This document shows, one piece after another, positions 1 through 13,681 of a DNA stretch of 64,000 nucleotides (position 1 is its first letter; each line of letters opens with the position of its first letter). A program made the translations under genes and the position numbers. The notes below the pieces were generated by a model that ran no database searches, had not been told where the DNA came from, and worked only from the letters and a program-made list of their open reading frames with translations. The stretch is from Salinispirillum sp. LH 10-3-1 (GTDB lineage: Bacteria > Pseudomonadota > Gammaproteobacteria > Pseudomonadales > Natronospirillaceae), in contig NZ_CP101717.1 in assembly GCF_030643825.1 (NCBI RefSeq), forward strand, positions 3,121,673-3,185,672. The letters are read 5' to 3'.

Positions 1-45
1 GGTGCCTTCGAATCACTGGCTAAAATGCTACGCAAGTTCGACTGA
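1..45 (+). CDS. C-terminal end of an unidentified gene (partial)
   Basis: Reading from the first base, an open frame of 14 codons ends in TGA. The residues include AFESLAKMLRKFD. This is too little to assign a family. It converges on the ROK kinase, and an inverted repeat lies just downstream, as expected between two convergent genes. It may be a true gene end or a chance open frame at the window edge. Confidence 0.35.
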   Translation, partial: GAFESLAKMLRKFD

Positions 46-72
46 GTCGAGCCCTGCTATTGCCTAGACGTG

Positions 73-105
73 GTGGTTGAAGCCGCCTATAGCGGATTCA
101 ACCAC
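73..105. terminator. Hairpin between convergent genes
   Basis: Two 14-nt arms (73-86 and 92-105) pair with a single G:A mismatch around a CTATA loop. The repeat covers the stop codon of the ROK kinase and lies 27 nt after the stop of the plus-strand gene. There is no T-run on either side, so a bidirectional terminator is inferred from position and stem strength only. Confidence 0.45.
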
Positions 106-995
106 GCCGCGCCGCGCACACCGCTGGAATCGCCGTGCAAGGCCTTAACAATGGGTGTATCGCACTCATTGCCAATCACATATTGCGCGAGCAATCCGGG
201 CAAGCGCTTATAGATTTCTTGCAGATTCGATGCGCCGCCACCCAATACGATTACGTCTGGGTCCAGTACATTAATGACACTCGACAGTCCGCGCGCCAGC
301 TGTTCAACGTACTCATCAACCACGCGCACTGCAGCCGCTTGGCCGCTCTCGGCACGCTGGCTGATCTCCGCACCCGTCAACTTCTCGCCAGTTGCCATCT
401 CGTAAGACTTCACCAAGCCCGTGCCCGATAAAAAGGTTTCGTTGCACCCCATCTTACCGCAGTAGCAAGGCCGCCGCATAAGTTCATGGTCTGATGTCCA
501 AGGCAACGGGTTATGCCCCCACTCGCCTGCAACCCCATTGGGGCCCGACAACGGCAAGCCGTTCACGGCAATACCGGCACCACAGCCCGTACCTAGAATG
601 GCGGCAAACACCAACGGATAACCTTTACCAGCGCCATCGGTGGCTTCCGATACAGCAAGGCAGTTGGCATCATTGGTCAATTGGACTGCTCTACCCAAAC
701 GCTTACTGAGATCTACCTGCATCGGCTGACCATTAAGCCACACAGAATTGGCGTTCTTCACATTACCGGTTTTGCGTGACACAGTTCCGGGAATGCCGAT
801 ACCGACCGGAATATTCTTCTCGCCTGCCGCCTGTTCGGCTTCGTCTACTAAGGCTACGATGGCATCCAGAGTGCCCGGGTAGTCGTGCTGAGGGGTAGGT
901 ACACGTTTACGGAAGTGTTCAGTGCTGTCTCGACTCAGCAGGATGACTTCAATCTTGGTACCGCCAAGATCGATCCCGATGCGAAAGTCTGTCAT
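87..995 (-). CDS. mak: ROK-family sugar kinase, Mak-like fructokinase
   Basis: Predicted cytoplasmic ATP-dependent hexose kinase (302 aa) of the ROK family. The N-terminal phosphate loop GIDLGGTKIE, the GEWGHNPLPW segment and the zinc-site motif CYCGKMGCNETFLSGTG closely match the E. coli manno(fructo)kinase Mak/YajF pattern, so fructose is the likeliest substrate; glucose or N-acetylglucosamine cannot be excluded. The frame is open 15 codons further upstream, but ATG at 995 is preceded by GGAGAG and begins directly with the conserved TDFRIGIDLGG, so I take that start. It is a single gene downstream of a diguanylate cyclase on the same strand, with a 174-nt gap, so it probably has its own promoter. 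Confidence 0.85.
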   Translation of the reverse strand: MTDFRIGIDLGGTKIEVILLSRDSTEHFRKRVPTPQHDYPGTLDAIVALVDEAEQAAGEKNIPVGIGIPGTVSRKTGNVKNANSVWLNGQPMQVDLSKRLGRAVQLTNDANCLAVSEATDGAGKGYPLVFAAILGTGCGAGIAVNGLPLSGPNGVAGEWGHNPLPWTSDHELMRRPCYCGKMGCNETFLSGTGLVKSYEMATGEKLTGAEISQRAESGQAAAVRVVDEYVEQLARGLSSVINVLDPDVIVLGGGASNLQEIYKRLPGLLAQYVIGNECDTPIVKALHGDSSGVRGAAWLNPL

Positions 996-1088
996 GGTGC
1001 TCTCCACTGTTTTTTTTGATCGGTCCTTATGCGGGCCCACACGATTGCGCCACCCACAGGACTCTTTGGTTTTAGTATGGGGGAGCGC

Positions 1089-1137
1089 AGTATACTACGA
1101 AGTGCGAAACCACCGCCAAGGACTCTTCGCGCGGTGG
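1089..1137 (-). promoter_or_regulatory. Possible terminator hairpin and -10 element before mak
   Basis: In the gap between the diguanylate cyclase stop and mak, CCACCGC (1110-1116) and GCGGTGG (1131-1137) form a 7-bp stem with a 14-nt loop. Downstream on the minus strand, TATACT (1089-1094) is a good -10 hexamer, but the best -35 (TTGGCG) is 19 nt away. This could be a weak terminator followed by the mak promoter. Confidence 0.25.
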
Positions 1138-1169
1138 GCTGGAGTAACCCTCAGCCAGCAGCTCAGGCT

Positions 1170-2678
1170 TTATACGGACAGTGCTTGAACCGGCCCGCTT
1201 ACTTGGTTCTTACCGTTACTTTTACTGTGATAGACTTGGGCATCGGCGTCACGAAATAAAGCCTCTAAATCAGCGTTGCTGTCGGCATAACTGATACCAA
1301 TACTGACCGTCACGCCAGACTCAGAGAATGCGGCCATCTGGGTTTCCACTGCGGTCCGGACCAACTCCGCACGGGCACGCAAGGCCTCTGGTTCAATCCC
1401 CCACAACGCCACCATAAATTCCTCGCCGCCCATCCGACAAAGTAAATCATCTGGCCGTAAGTGGTCTTCAATGTAGGTCGCAACCTGGACCAGGGCATCG
1501 TCGCCGGCCTGATGACCATAGGTATCATTGACCTGTTTGAAATCATCGAGGTCCAATACCATCATGCCCACCGGACCATCCGGCAAAGTCTGTTTGCGCT
1601 GTGCAAATGTCTCCGAAAAGGCTCGGCGATTCAGCACCCCGGTTAACGGATCGCGCTGGCTTTGATGCTCTAAGCGCCGCAGCAGATTCTGTGTCTCTGT
1701 GATATTCCGCACCGTCGACACAGTGGCTGCGTCATGCATTTCACCTAAAGGCTGTACGACCACTTGATAGTCGTCCTCGCCTATACGAATATCTAACTGA
1801 CTACCGCCCCCCATATAAATGGCTTCGCGCCACGCAGGGTAGTTGCGTAATACCGAACGAATACGCAGTGTCCCGGTATCCTCCGGCAACTGAATCAACG
1901 CCCGTAGAGAGGTGTTGGCGTCCAAGATTCGGCCGCGACGATCAACAATCATGATGCCATCCGGTAGCAAATTGAACACGCGGTCACGGGCCACAGGGCT
2001 GAAGCTGAAAAGTTGCTGACGCCAGAGTGCCACCAGGAAACAAACACTACCGGGCAGGAACGCCAGCGATGTTGGAAACACCTGCACCAACGAGTTTGGA
2101 AATGCCATTTTCGCTGCCGCAAGCCACACCGGCATACTCATGCCCGCCATCACCCAGAGTACCTTGTCGCGCCAACGAGGGGCCAGATTTCGAGAGAGGA
2201 ATGTACCGAGCACCACCAATATGATCAGCATGGCAATGACGTACCAACGCAGTGCTTGCCCTAAGGGCGTAAACGAAACCACCACTTGGCCACTGAATAC
2301 CGACATTGCAGACCACATCCAGCCATGCCATTGATTGGTTAAGGTCAGAATGGACGCGACCACCATGGGGCAGAAAATCAACAGCATAAAGCGCAGTGGC
2401 GAGTTTTCACGCAGCCGTAACAGGCTGTATATGACCCACAATACAACTAAGTCATAAGACCAATACACGAAGGTGGCAATTTGCCGAAAAGCAAATTTGG
2501 CACTCAGCTCCTGAGCCCAGCCTTCTGCACCATTGGCGAACGCTGTTATTGCCGCCATGCCCAAGAATGCGCTAATGGCTAACCCGCCCGGACGATGGCG
2601 AAAGCGCAGCGCATAGAGCCCAAGGCTCAAGCACAAAAAGCCGGTAAGTAACGGCAAAACAATTTCAACAACGGGCAT
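1170..2678 (-). CDS. Membrane diguanylate cyclase (7TM-PAS-GGDEF)
   Basis: A 502-aa protein expected to make cyclic-di-GMP at the inner membrane. Residues 1-215 hold seven hydrophobic helices resembling the 7TM region found at the N-terminus of some histidine kinases. A PAS domain follows (about 225-335, beginning near FNLLPDGIMIVDRRGRIL), then a GGDEF domain from about 345. The active-site loop is GGEEF at 417-421. The product-inhibition site RPDD lies exactly five residues before it, so the enzyme should be active and feedback-controlled. Nothing in the sequence shows what the 7TM region senses. It precedes mak on the same strand, without obvious functional linkage. Confidence 0.88.
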   Translation of the reverse strand: MPVVEIVLPLLTGFLCLSLGLYALRFRHRPGGLAISAFLGMAAITAFANGAEGWAQELSAKFAFRQIATFVYWSYDLVVLWVIYSLLRLRENSPLRFMLLIFCPMVVASILTLTNQWHGWMWSAMSVFSGQVVVSFTPLGQALRWYVIAMLIILVVLGTFLSRNLAPRWRDKVLWVMAGMSMPVWLAAAKMAFPNSLVQVFPTSLAFLPGSVCFLVALWRQQLFSFSPVARDRVFNLLPDGIMIVDRRGRILDANTSLRALIQLPEDTGTLRIRSVLRNYPAWREAIYMGGGSQLDIRIGEDDYQVVVQPLGEMHDAATVSTVRNITETQNLLRRLEHQSQRDPLTGVLNRRAFSETFAQRKQTLPDGPVGMMVLDLDDFKQVNDTYGHQAGDDALVQVATYIEDHLRPDDLLCRMGGEEFMVALWGIEPEALRARAELVRTAVETQMAAFSESGVTVSIGISYADSNADLEALFRDADAQVYHSKSNGKNQVSGPVQALSV

Positions 2679-2971
2679 CTGCTGTCGTGGCCTATTCAGA
2701 AGAGGGCTTCAATTAGCCATTTTTATTTTGGTTGTTACAATGCCCGTTGTTCCATGCATCGCCAAGACTAGATGTGATACATATTCTTATTAATAGCGTC
2801 TCATGCGCCTTCAGGTCACAAGAAAACAGCAAGACTCTCATTTTTTGTCCAATAATTCATCAGTTGTACTTGTCACCACAAGCTGGCTCACACTGACTCT
2901 TGGCCTTAATCGTAAGGCAAAAAAAAGCAGCCCGTTGGCTGCTTTCTTTGGATCTCACCAGGTGAGCGTGT
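2679..2971. other. Intergenic region with the lipoprotein terminator
   Basis: About 290 nt between two minus-strand genes. Its high-coordinate end holds the rho-independent terminator of the lipoprotein gene. The remainder is AT-rich and presumably carries the promoter of the diguanylate cyclase gene, but I find no convincing -35/-10 pair and no small open frame with a ribosome binding site. Confidence 0.5.
2919..2946 (-). terminator. Rho-independent terminator of the lipoprotein gene
   Basis: On the minus strand AGCAGCC / GGCTGCT forms a 7-bp stem with a 4-nt loop, followed by eight Ts. It lies 26 nt beyond the lipoprotein stop codon. Its stem is nearly identical to that of the terminator after gltD. 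Confidence 0.9.
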
Positions 2972-4348
2972 TTAGTTGACGGCGACCATGTAGCGCACGC
3001 CTAAACCATTTGGCGATTGAACAGTAATCGTACAATTCGCTGCACCAGTAACGTCATACGTCACCTCAACAGGCCAACCAGAAAACATTGCTGAACCCGG
3101 GTTCCCAGGAACAGTGTCATTCCACAGGTCTACATTCGCATCGCCGTCACAACTCGCGGTCAGAGTACTGCCAACCGGAGGCACATTACCGTTTTGGTCG
3201 ACCATGGTGTAGGTCACGGTTTGCGAGCCAGCAATCGCTGTCGGTGCTGGGCTCAAAGTAATGAATGAACCACTGTTTACCAATGTAATGCCATCGAAAA
3301 CATCGGCTCGTTCAGCACAGTGACCAGCGCCTAAGGCGGCATTACTGCAACCAAAGCCGCGATAAAGCGCCGCGGGGTCTGCAGCAGTGTAGTTGCCTGC
3401 TTGGTCCCGATCCCAGAAAAATTCCCCAGCGGTATAATTTCCGCTTCCATCGGCATCAACAAAAGGCTCGCCTTGTGGCGTATAGTCTTCACCGATGTCA
3501 AAGCGACTGTTGCCGTTCAAATCTATGAAGGCGTCATTGCCTTCCGTACGGGCTAAAATATAGACGCGCCCATCAGCAGAGCGCGGGGCCGCCGAACGCC
3601 ACTCGACACTGCAGGCACCATTACTGGTAGCGCAGCTGGATTCAACCATACCGCTGTTGGTGAGGAAGTTAACTATGGTCCCGTCAGCAACCGGGTTGCG
3701 ATGCATATCGCCTAAATGGGCCGTGATCGTGACCGGCACACCATCGAAGTTGTAGCCTTCAGGGTTGTAGACATTGGTGGACAAACTGATCCCGTCGGTG
3801 ACAGGAACGGCAGTGCTCATATTGATGGGCTGAGTCGTTGCGACATGCCTGTTAACCTCTATCACGTTGCCCGTCACCCCAAGAATGTCCATACGAAACT
3901 CGACTTGGGTCACCCCGGGCACACTGCCCGCCAACAACCAAGTATAAGCTTCACCTTCAGAGTTAGTGTTAATTGACGACCATGTCAGTGATGAGTCGCC
4001 AATGGTATTGGTCAACCGAAAGTTCACTGTATGACCTGAAACGGGAACCCCGTTAAAATCCAAGACCCGCACCCCGACCTTCGCGTAATCGGTCAGATTG
4101 GCCGTGGTGTAGCCACGTAATGCAACAGCATTGGGGCTAGGCTGAATGATTTGTACAAAGCCAGCACCTGCCGGTACCGTTGTTGTCGTGCCGCCACCCG
4201 TACCGTTGTCATTAGACCCATTATCTGTGCCGCCGGTATCACCTGTACCACCATCGCCGCCACCGGTATCCAATGCCTCATTACACCCCACAGCCAGCAA
4301 CAGAAGCGCTACCGATACGACATTTAATCCTCTACGCATAAAACTCAT
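2972..4348 (-). CDS. Secreted lipoprotein with Ig-like domains and EF-hand-like loops
   Basis: A 458-aa predicted lipoprotein of unknown function. The signal peptide ends in a lipobox (LLAVGC, Cys22). Residues 23-57 are a flexible Gly/Asp/Thr/Asn linker. The body resembles bacterial Ig-like (Big_1/invasin-type) repeats, about 65-170 and 180-270, with a third near 355-458. Between them lie three 12-residue Asp-rich loops at 276-287, 298-309 and 313-324 (DLNGNSRFDIGE, DADGSGNYTAGE, DRDQAGNYTAAD) that look like EF-hand or dockerin-type calcium loops. Six cysteines outside the lipobox could form disulfides. The start is supported by GGGAGGG seven bases before ATG. It is a single gene with its own terminator. 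A surface or periplasmic adhesin-like role is inference. Confidence 0.75.
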   Translation of the reverse strand: MSFMRRGLNVVSVALLLLAVGCNEALDTGGGDGGTGDTGGTDNGSNDNGTGGGTTTTVPAGAGFVQIIQPSPNAVALRGYTTANLTDYAKVGVRVLDFNGVPVSGHTVNFRLTNTIGDSSLTWSSINTNSEGEAYTWLLAGSVPGVTQVEFRMDILGVTGNVIEVNRHVATTQPINMSTAVPVTDGISLSTNVYNPEGYNFDGVPVTITAHLGDMHRNPVADGTIVNFLTNSGMVESSCATSNGACSVEWRSAAPRSADGRVYILARTEGNDAFIDLNGNSRFDIGEDYTPQGEPFVDADGSGNYTAGEFFWDRDQAGNYTAADPAALYRGFGCSNAALGAGHCAERADVFDGITLVNSGSFITLSPAPTAIAGSQTVTYTMVDQNGNVPPVGSTLTASCDGDANVDLWNDTVPGNPGSAMFSGWPVEVTYDVTGAANCTITVQSPNGLGVRYMVAVN

Positions 4349-4510
4349 GTTTTTGCCCTCCCAGCGAGCGAAACGGTCAGAACGGAGTTCGACTTTTAAG
4401 TCCCGCTAGTCTAAAGCAAATTCCTCCACCGATGGATACACCGAAGAGAAATTTCTGTGACCAACCTATCAATACCCATTAAAAATACACGGTTACCCTC
4501 TAAACTCTGC

Positions 4511-4542
4511 AAAAAAAAAGCAGCCCGTAGGCTGCTTTTTTT
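4511..4542 (-). terminator. Rho-independent terminator of gltBD
   Basis: AGCAGCC / GGCTGCT forms a 7-bp stem (4519-4525 with 4530-4536) around CGTA. Nine As precede it and seven Ts follow on the plus strand, so it can terminate in either direction. On the minus strand it lies about 20 nt after the gltD stop. Confidence 0.9.
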
Positions 4543-4557
4543 GGAAAGGCCACACAA

Positions 4558-10433
<5,876 letters not shown>

Positions 10434-10530
10434 ACCAGACACTCTCAATTCGTAATCTTGTTGGACTGGCTATTTTTTGACCAGCTCTTTTATGAAGCAC
10501 AAGTTTACTCAGGAGGTATAGAGCGAACAA

Positions 10531-10554
10531 TTGAGGCCCTGTGTTTGGCCTCAA
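10531..10554. repeat. Perfect inverted repeat upstream of gltB
   Basis: TTGAGGCC (10531-10538) and GGCCTCAA (10547-10554) form a perfect 8-bp stem with an 8-nt loop, midway between damX and gltB. It could be a weak terminator for damX, although no proper T-run follows on the minus strand, or an operator or leader hairpin for gltBD. Confidence 0.5.
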
Positions 10555-10595
10555 AAGGGAGAATATTTTTACTTTTTAACGGTATAAATGGCTAT

Positions 10596-12080
10596 TTATT
10601 GGCCAGAAAGATCCGCTTTTACGGAACTGATTGGGCGTGGCCAAGGCTGTGCCGCACGCAAATTCGCAGGCAAGCCAGTAATGGCGGCCCGGGCGCTGTC
10701 AGCATTGCTGTAATCCCCAAAGACCAGCACATACCACGGTTGACCCTGCAGCTCCGTGCGATAATAGCCCGCCTGGGTTGGTGCAAGCTCATTGGCAGCG
10801 ATGAATTCCAAAACATTTTGTTCTTGCCGAGCGCCCAATACTTGCAGGGTATAGCGACTGTTGTTGGCATTGCGCAACCAATCCGGCGCGAAGAACGGCT
10901 GGTTCTGGTTTGTTGCAGCCGGTGGTGCCGGAGCGGGCGTTGGGGCAGGTGTAGACGTGGTACTTTGCGCAGTTTCCTGTGTTAACTCCGCCAACTTATC
11001 TTCCGACAAAGTGCCGCTGCCGGTCGTTGGCGTGGGTGGTGAGGGTTGTACGGGTGCTGGCTGAGCAGATGCGGACCCTTGTGGCTCCGGCTGCACAGGA
11101 TCGGTAATCACCTCTCGCTCAGCCATGGCCTGAGCTAAGCGTTCACGTACCGCGGCTGCATCCAATTCGGAAACCAGCTCAGGTGGTTGGCTCGCCAGCA
11201 ATTCAAACTGCTGAGTATCTGGCGGCTCATCACTGCCCGACTGGTACAACACCGCCAACACGAGCGCGGAGATGATGGCCGCACCGGCCACCATGTGTGG
11301 CCAAGGTACACCACGATGACGGCGACGGCGCTGCGTCTCCACCAGCATAAAATCTTTAACCGCGTCCAACAGTCGACCCGGACGGCCACCACTCAGCTTA
11401 TACAGCCGTTTGAGGGTGTTGTTGTCGAAAGGAACACCGGAGGTAATACCGCCCGCAGCGAAGTAACCCTGAATCAGGTTAACACTGTCGCTATAGCGCA
11501 AGGTCGGTAAGTCGATCAATTGCCCAGAAGCAAAACCAAGTGTCGATAGCTCCCTACGAATCTCTCCCACATCGGCCGCCAACCCAACCAAACGCAGCCC
11601 GGGTTCGCCATTCAAGCCACCGTGCAGTACCGGACTGAGACTGGCCAGCACTTCGGTGGGTAACTCGTCGATATCATCAATGGCTAAGGTGGGTACCTGA
11701 CCGCGGGCATGCAGACTCTGGCAATGCGCCTGAATCATGAGTTGCAAGCGTTGGGTGCTGTGTGTGCGATCGGGAGTCAATTTGAACTGGGTTGCGACGT
11801 CCCACAACAGCTCCTTGTCGCTGCTGCTTTCAGATACTTCGATCATCACGAGGTCGATGTTCTCGGGCAACTGGCGAATCAGCTGCTCCAAAATTGCGGA
11901 TTTGCCACTACCCACAGGGCCTGCAATGAAAATCACGTCATCAGAAAACTGCAACAAGTGCAGCAAGGTATCCACAGCTTTTTGTCGCCCTGCCACGGGC
12001 ACAAAGGGATGGGCAGCGTATTCGTCAAACGGGTCGTTATTCAGCCCGTAGTAGTCGACATAGGAAGGCAGGTCAGACAT
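10596..12080 (-). CDS. damX: DamX-like AAA ATPase with SPOR domain
   Basis: A 494-aa inner-membrane protein of the DamX type found beside aroKB in gammaproteobacteria. The cytoplasmic half is an ExeA/GspA-like ATPase with Walker A GPVGSGKS (54-61) and Walker B TLAIDDID (131-138). One transmembrane helix (261-280) follows an arginine stretch. A Pro/Thr/Ala-rich periplasmic linker then leads to a C-terminal SPOR domain (about 408-483), the type that binds denuded peptidoglycan at the division septum. E. coli DamX lacks the ATPase half; the ATPase form is the version I know from Pseudomonas-like genomes. ATG is 3 nt after the aroB stop, indicating translational coupling. Confidence 0.85.
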   Translation of the reverse strand: MSDLPSYVDYYGLNNDPFDEYAAHPFVPVAGRQKAVDTLLHLLQFSDDVIFIAGPVGSGKSAILEQLIRQLPENIDLVMIEVSESSSDKELLWDVATQFKLTPDRTHSTQRLQLMIQAHCQSLHARGQVPTLAIDDIDELPTEVLASLSPVLHGGLNGEPGLRLVGLAADVGEIRRELSTLGFASGQLIDLPTLRYSDSVNLIQGYFAAGGITSGVPFDNNTLKRLYKLSGGRPGRLLDAVKDFMLVETQRRRRHRGVPWPHMVAGAAIISALVLAVLYQSGSDEPPDTQQFELLASQPPELVSELDAAAVRERLAQAMAEREVITDPVQPEPQGSASAQPAPVQPSPPTPTTGSGTLSEDKLAELTQETAQSTTSTPAPTPAPAPPAATNQNQPFFAPDWLRNANNSRYTLQVLGARQEQNVLEFIAANELAPTQAGYYRTELQGQPWYVLVFGDYSNADSARAAITGLPANLRAAQPWPRPISSVKADLSGQ

Positions 12081-12083
12081 GCG

Positions 12084-13166
12084 TTAACTCTGGTAGTGAT
12101 CGATCGTCTGGTAGAGCGTTTCCACTGGAAACTCGCCTGTTACTATCGCATGGCCCAAGTCTTTTAACAACACCAGGCGCAACTGCCCAGCGTCAACTTT
12201 TTTGTCGCGCGCCATCAAAGCAATATAGTCGTCCCGTGTCATACCCTCGGGTGACTGTATCGGCAGTCCGGCCTGCAGCAACAGCGTATTTAGGCGTTCG
12301 ACCAGCGTATGCGGAACATCACCCAATAACGCGGACATGTAGGTCGCCATCAGCAAGCCGGTTGCCACGGCCTCGCCGTGCAACCACTGGCCATAACCGG
12401 TAAACGTCTCGATTGCATGCCCAAAGGTATGCCCCAAATTCAAAATTGCCCGACGACCCTGCTCAGTCTCATCTTCAATGACCACGGCGGCCTTCAACGC
12501 ACAGCTGCGGTAAATGGCTTCGGTCAGCAAGGTTTCATCGCGCTCTAACAAGTCCGTCCAGTGCTGCTCGAGCCAAGCAAAAAAGTCCGCATCGGCGATC
12601 AACCCGTACTTCAAGACTTCCGCCAACCCTGCAGCAAATTCACGGTCCGGCAGGGTATTCAGTGTCTTTGTATCAATCAGCACCAGCTCAGGCTGTTTAA
12701 AGGCGCCAATCATGTTCTTGCCCAGCGCATGATTGACCCCGGTCTTGCCGCCCACCGACGAATCGACCTGTGACAACAGGGTAGTTGGCATTTGAATGAA
12801 CTTTACGCCACGCTGGTAGCTGGCTGCCGCATAACCGGTCATATCACCGATCACTCCGCCGCCCAAGGCAATCAGGGTACAGCGTCGGGAGAAATTGTGT
12901 TCCAACAAGGCAGTGTATATCTGATTCAAAACATCCAATGTTTTATGCATTTCCCCGTCGGGCAATACCACACTGTGCAAACGCGGCACGCTGTCTGCTA
13001 ACACACTCTGTACAGCGGACAAGTAGATTGGCGCAATGGTGTCGTTGGTGACGATCATCACCTCAGAGGTCAGATGGGGGCGAATCAACTCGAGTTGGTG
13101 CAGCAGGTCCCGCCCGATATGAATGTCGTACTCATGCGTAGGCAGGCGGAGATTAAGAGTCTTCAT
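12084..13166 (-). CDS. aroB: 3-Dehydroquinate synthase
   Basis: This 360-aa cytoplasmic enzyme converts DAHP to 3-dehydroquinate in the shikimate pathway, using NAD and a divalent metal. The nucleotide-binding GGGVIGD, the segment DSSVGGKTGVN and the metal-binding histidines in HTFGHAIE and HGEAVATG are present. The frame is open further upstream, but ATG at 13166 yields the usual N-terminus and length and overlaps the end of aroK by 14 nt, as expected for a coupled aroK-aroB pair. Confidence 0.96.
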   Translation of the reverse strand: MKTLNLRLPTHEYDIHIGRDLLHQLELIRPHLTSEVMIVTNDTIAPIYLSAVQSVLADSVPRLHSVVLPDGEMHKTLDVLNQIYTALLEHNFSRRCTLIALGGGVIGDMTGYAAASYQRGVKFIQMPTTLLSQVDSSVGGKTGVNHALGKNMIGAFKQPELVLIDTKTLNTLPDREFAAGLAEVLKYGLIADADFFAWLEQHWTDLLERDETLLTEAIYRSCALKAAVVIEDETEQGRRAILNLGHTFGHAIETFTGYGQWLHGEAVATGLLMATYMSALLGDVPHTLVERLNTLLLQAGLPIQSPEGMTRDDYIALMARDKKVDAGQLRLVLLKDLGHAIVTGEFPVETLYQTIDHYQS

Positions 13167-13680
13167 GGTAGCGCTGGAATTCCTGGGCAATGTGATCCGC
13201 CAATGCTCGCGGCGAAACATCGTCTGTGTCAACCACCAGGTGGGCAGTTTCGAGGTAATAGGGCTCGCGCTCTTGCAATAAGCGCGTTAAAACGGCGCGG
13301 GGATCGGCCTGTTGCAACAGGGGACGGTTCTTGTCTTTCGCCGTGCGTTCAAGCTGCGTGTCCACACGCGTGCGCAAATAGACCACCCAGCCTCGCTCAT
13401 GTAGCCAACGTCGATTTTCAGGCGACTTAACAACTCCGCCACCGGTTGCCAGCACCAGGTCGCCTTGCTGGGTTAGCTCATCGATGGCATAACACTCTCG
13501 CTCGCGAAAACCGGGCTCACCTTCTAGATCAAAGATCCATGGAATATTAGCCCCGGCACGCTCCTCAATGACCTTGTCGGAATCGATAAAGGCTTTGCCA
13601 AGTACCTCAGCCAACAGGCGTCCTAGGGTGCTTTTTCCAGCACCCATCGGACCGACTAAGAATACACTACTGGACGCCAA
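13153..13680 (-). CDS. aroK: Shikimate kinase (TTG start)
   Basis: This 175-aa enzyme phosphorylates shikimate with ATP. Walker A GPMGAGKS is at 10-17, with DSDKVIEER, the GGGVV shikimate-site motif and the lid segment NRPLL following. The start is unusual: on the coding strand the frame has a TAG only six codons before TTG at 13680, and the only in-frame ATG falls inside the P-loop, so TTG is effectively the only usable initiator. It lies one base after the pilQ stop (TAA-G-TTG), so initiation probably depends on coupling to pilQ translation. Confidence 0.95.
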   Translation of the reverse strand: MASSSVFLVGPMGAGKSTLGRLLAEVLGKAFIDSDKVIEERAGANIPWIFDLEGEPGFRERECYAIDELTQQGDLVLATGGGVVKSPENRRWLHERGWVVYLRTRVDTQLERTAKDKNRPLLQQADPRAVLTRLLQEREPYYLETAHLVVDTDDVSPRALADHIAQEFQRYHEDS

Positions 13681-13681
13681 C

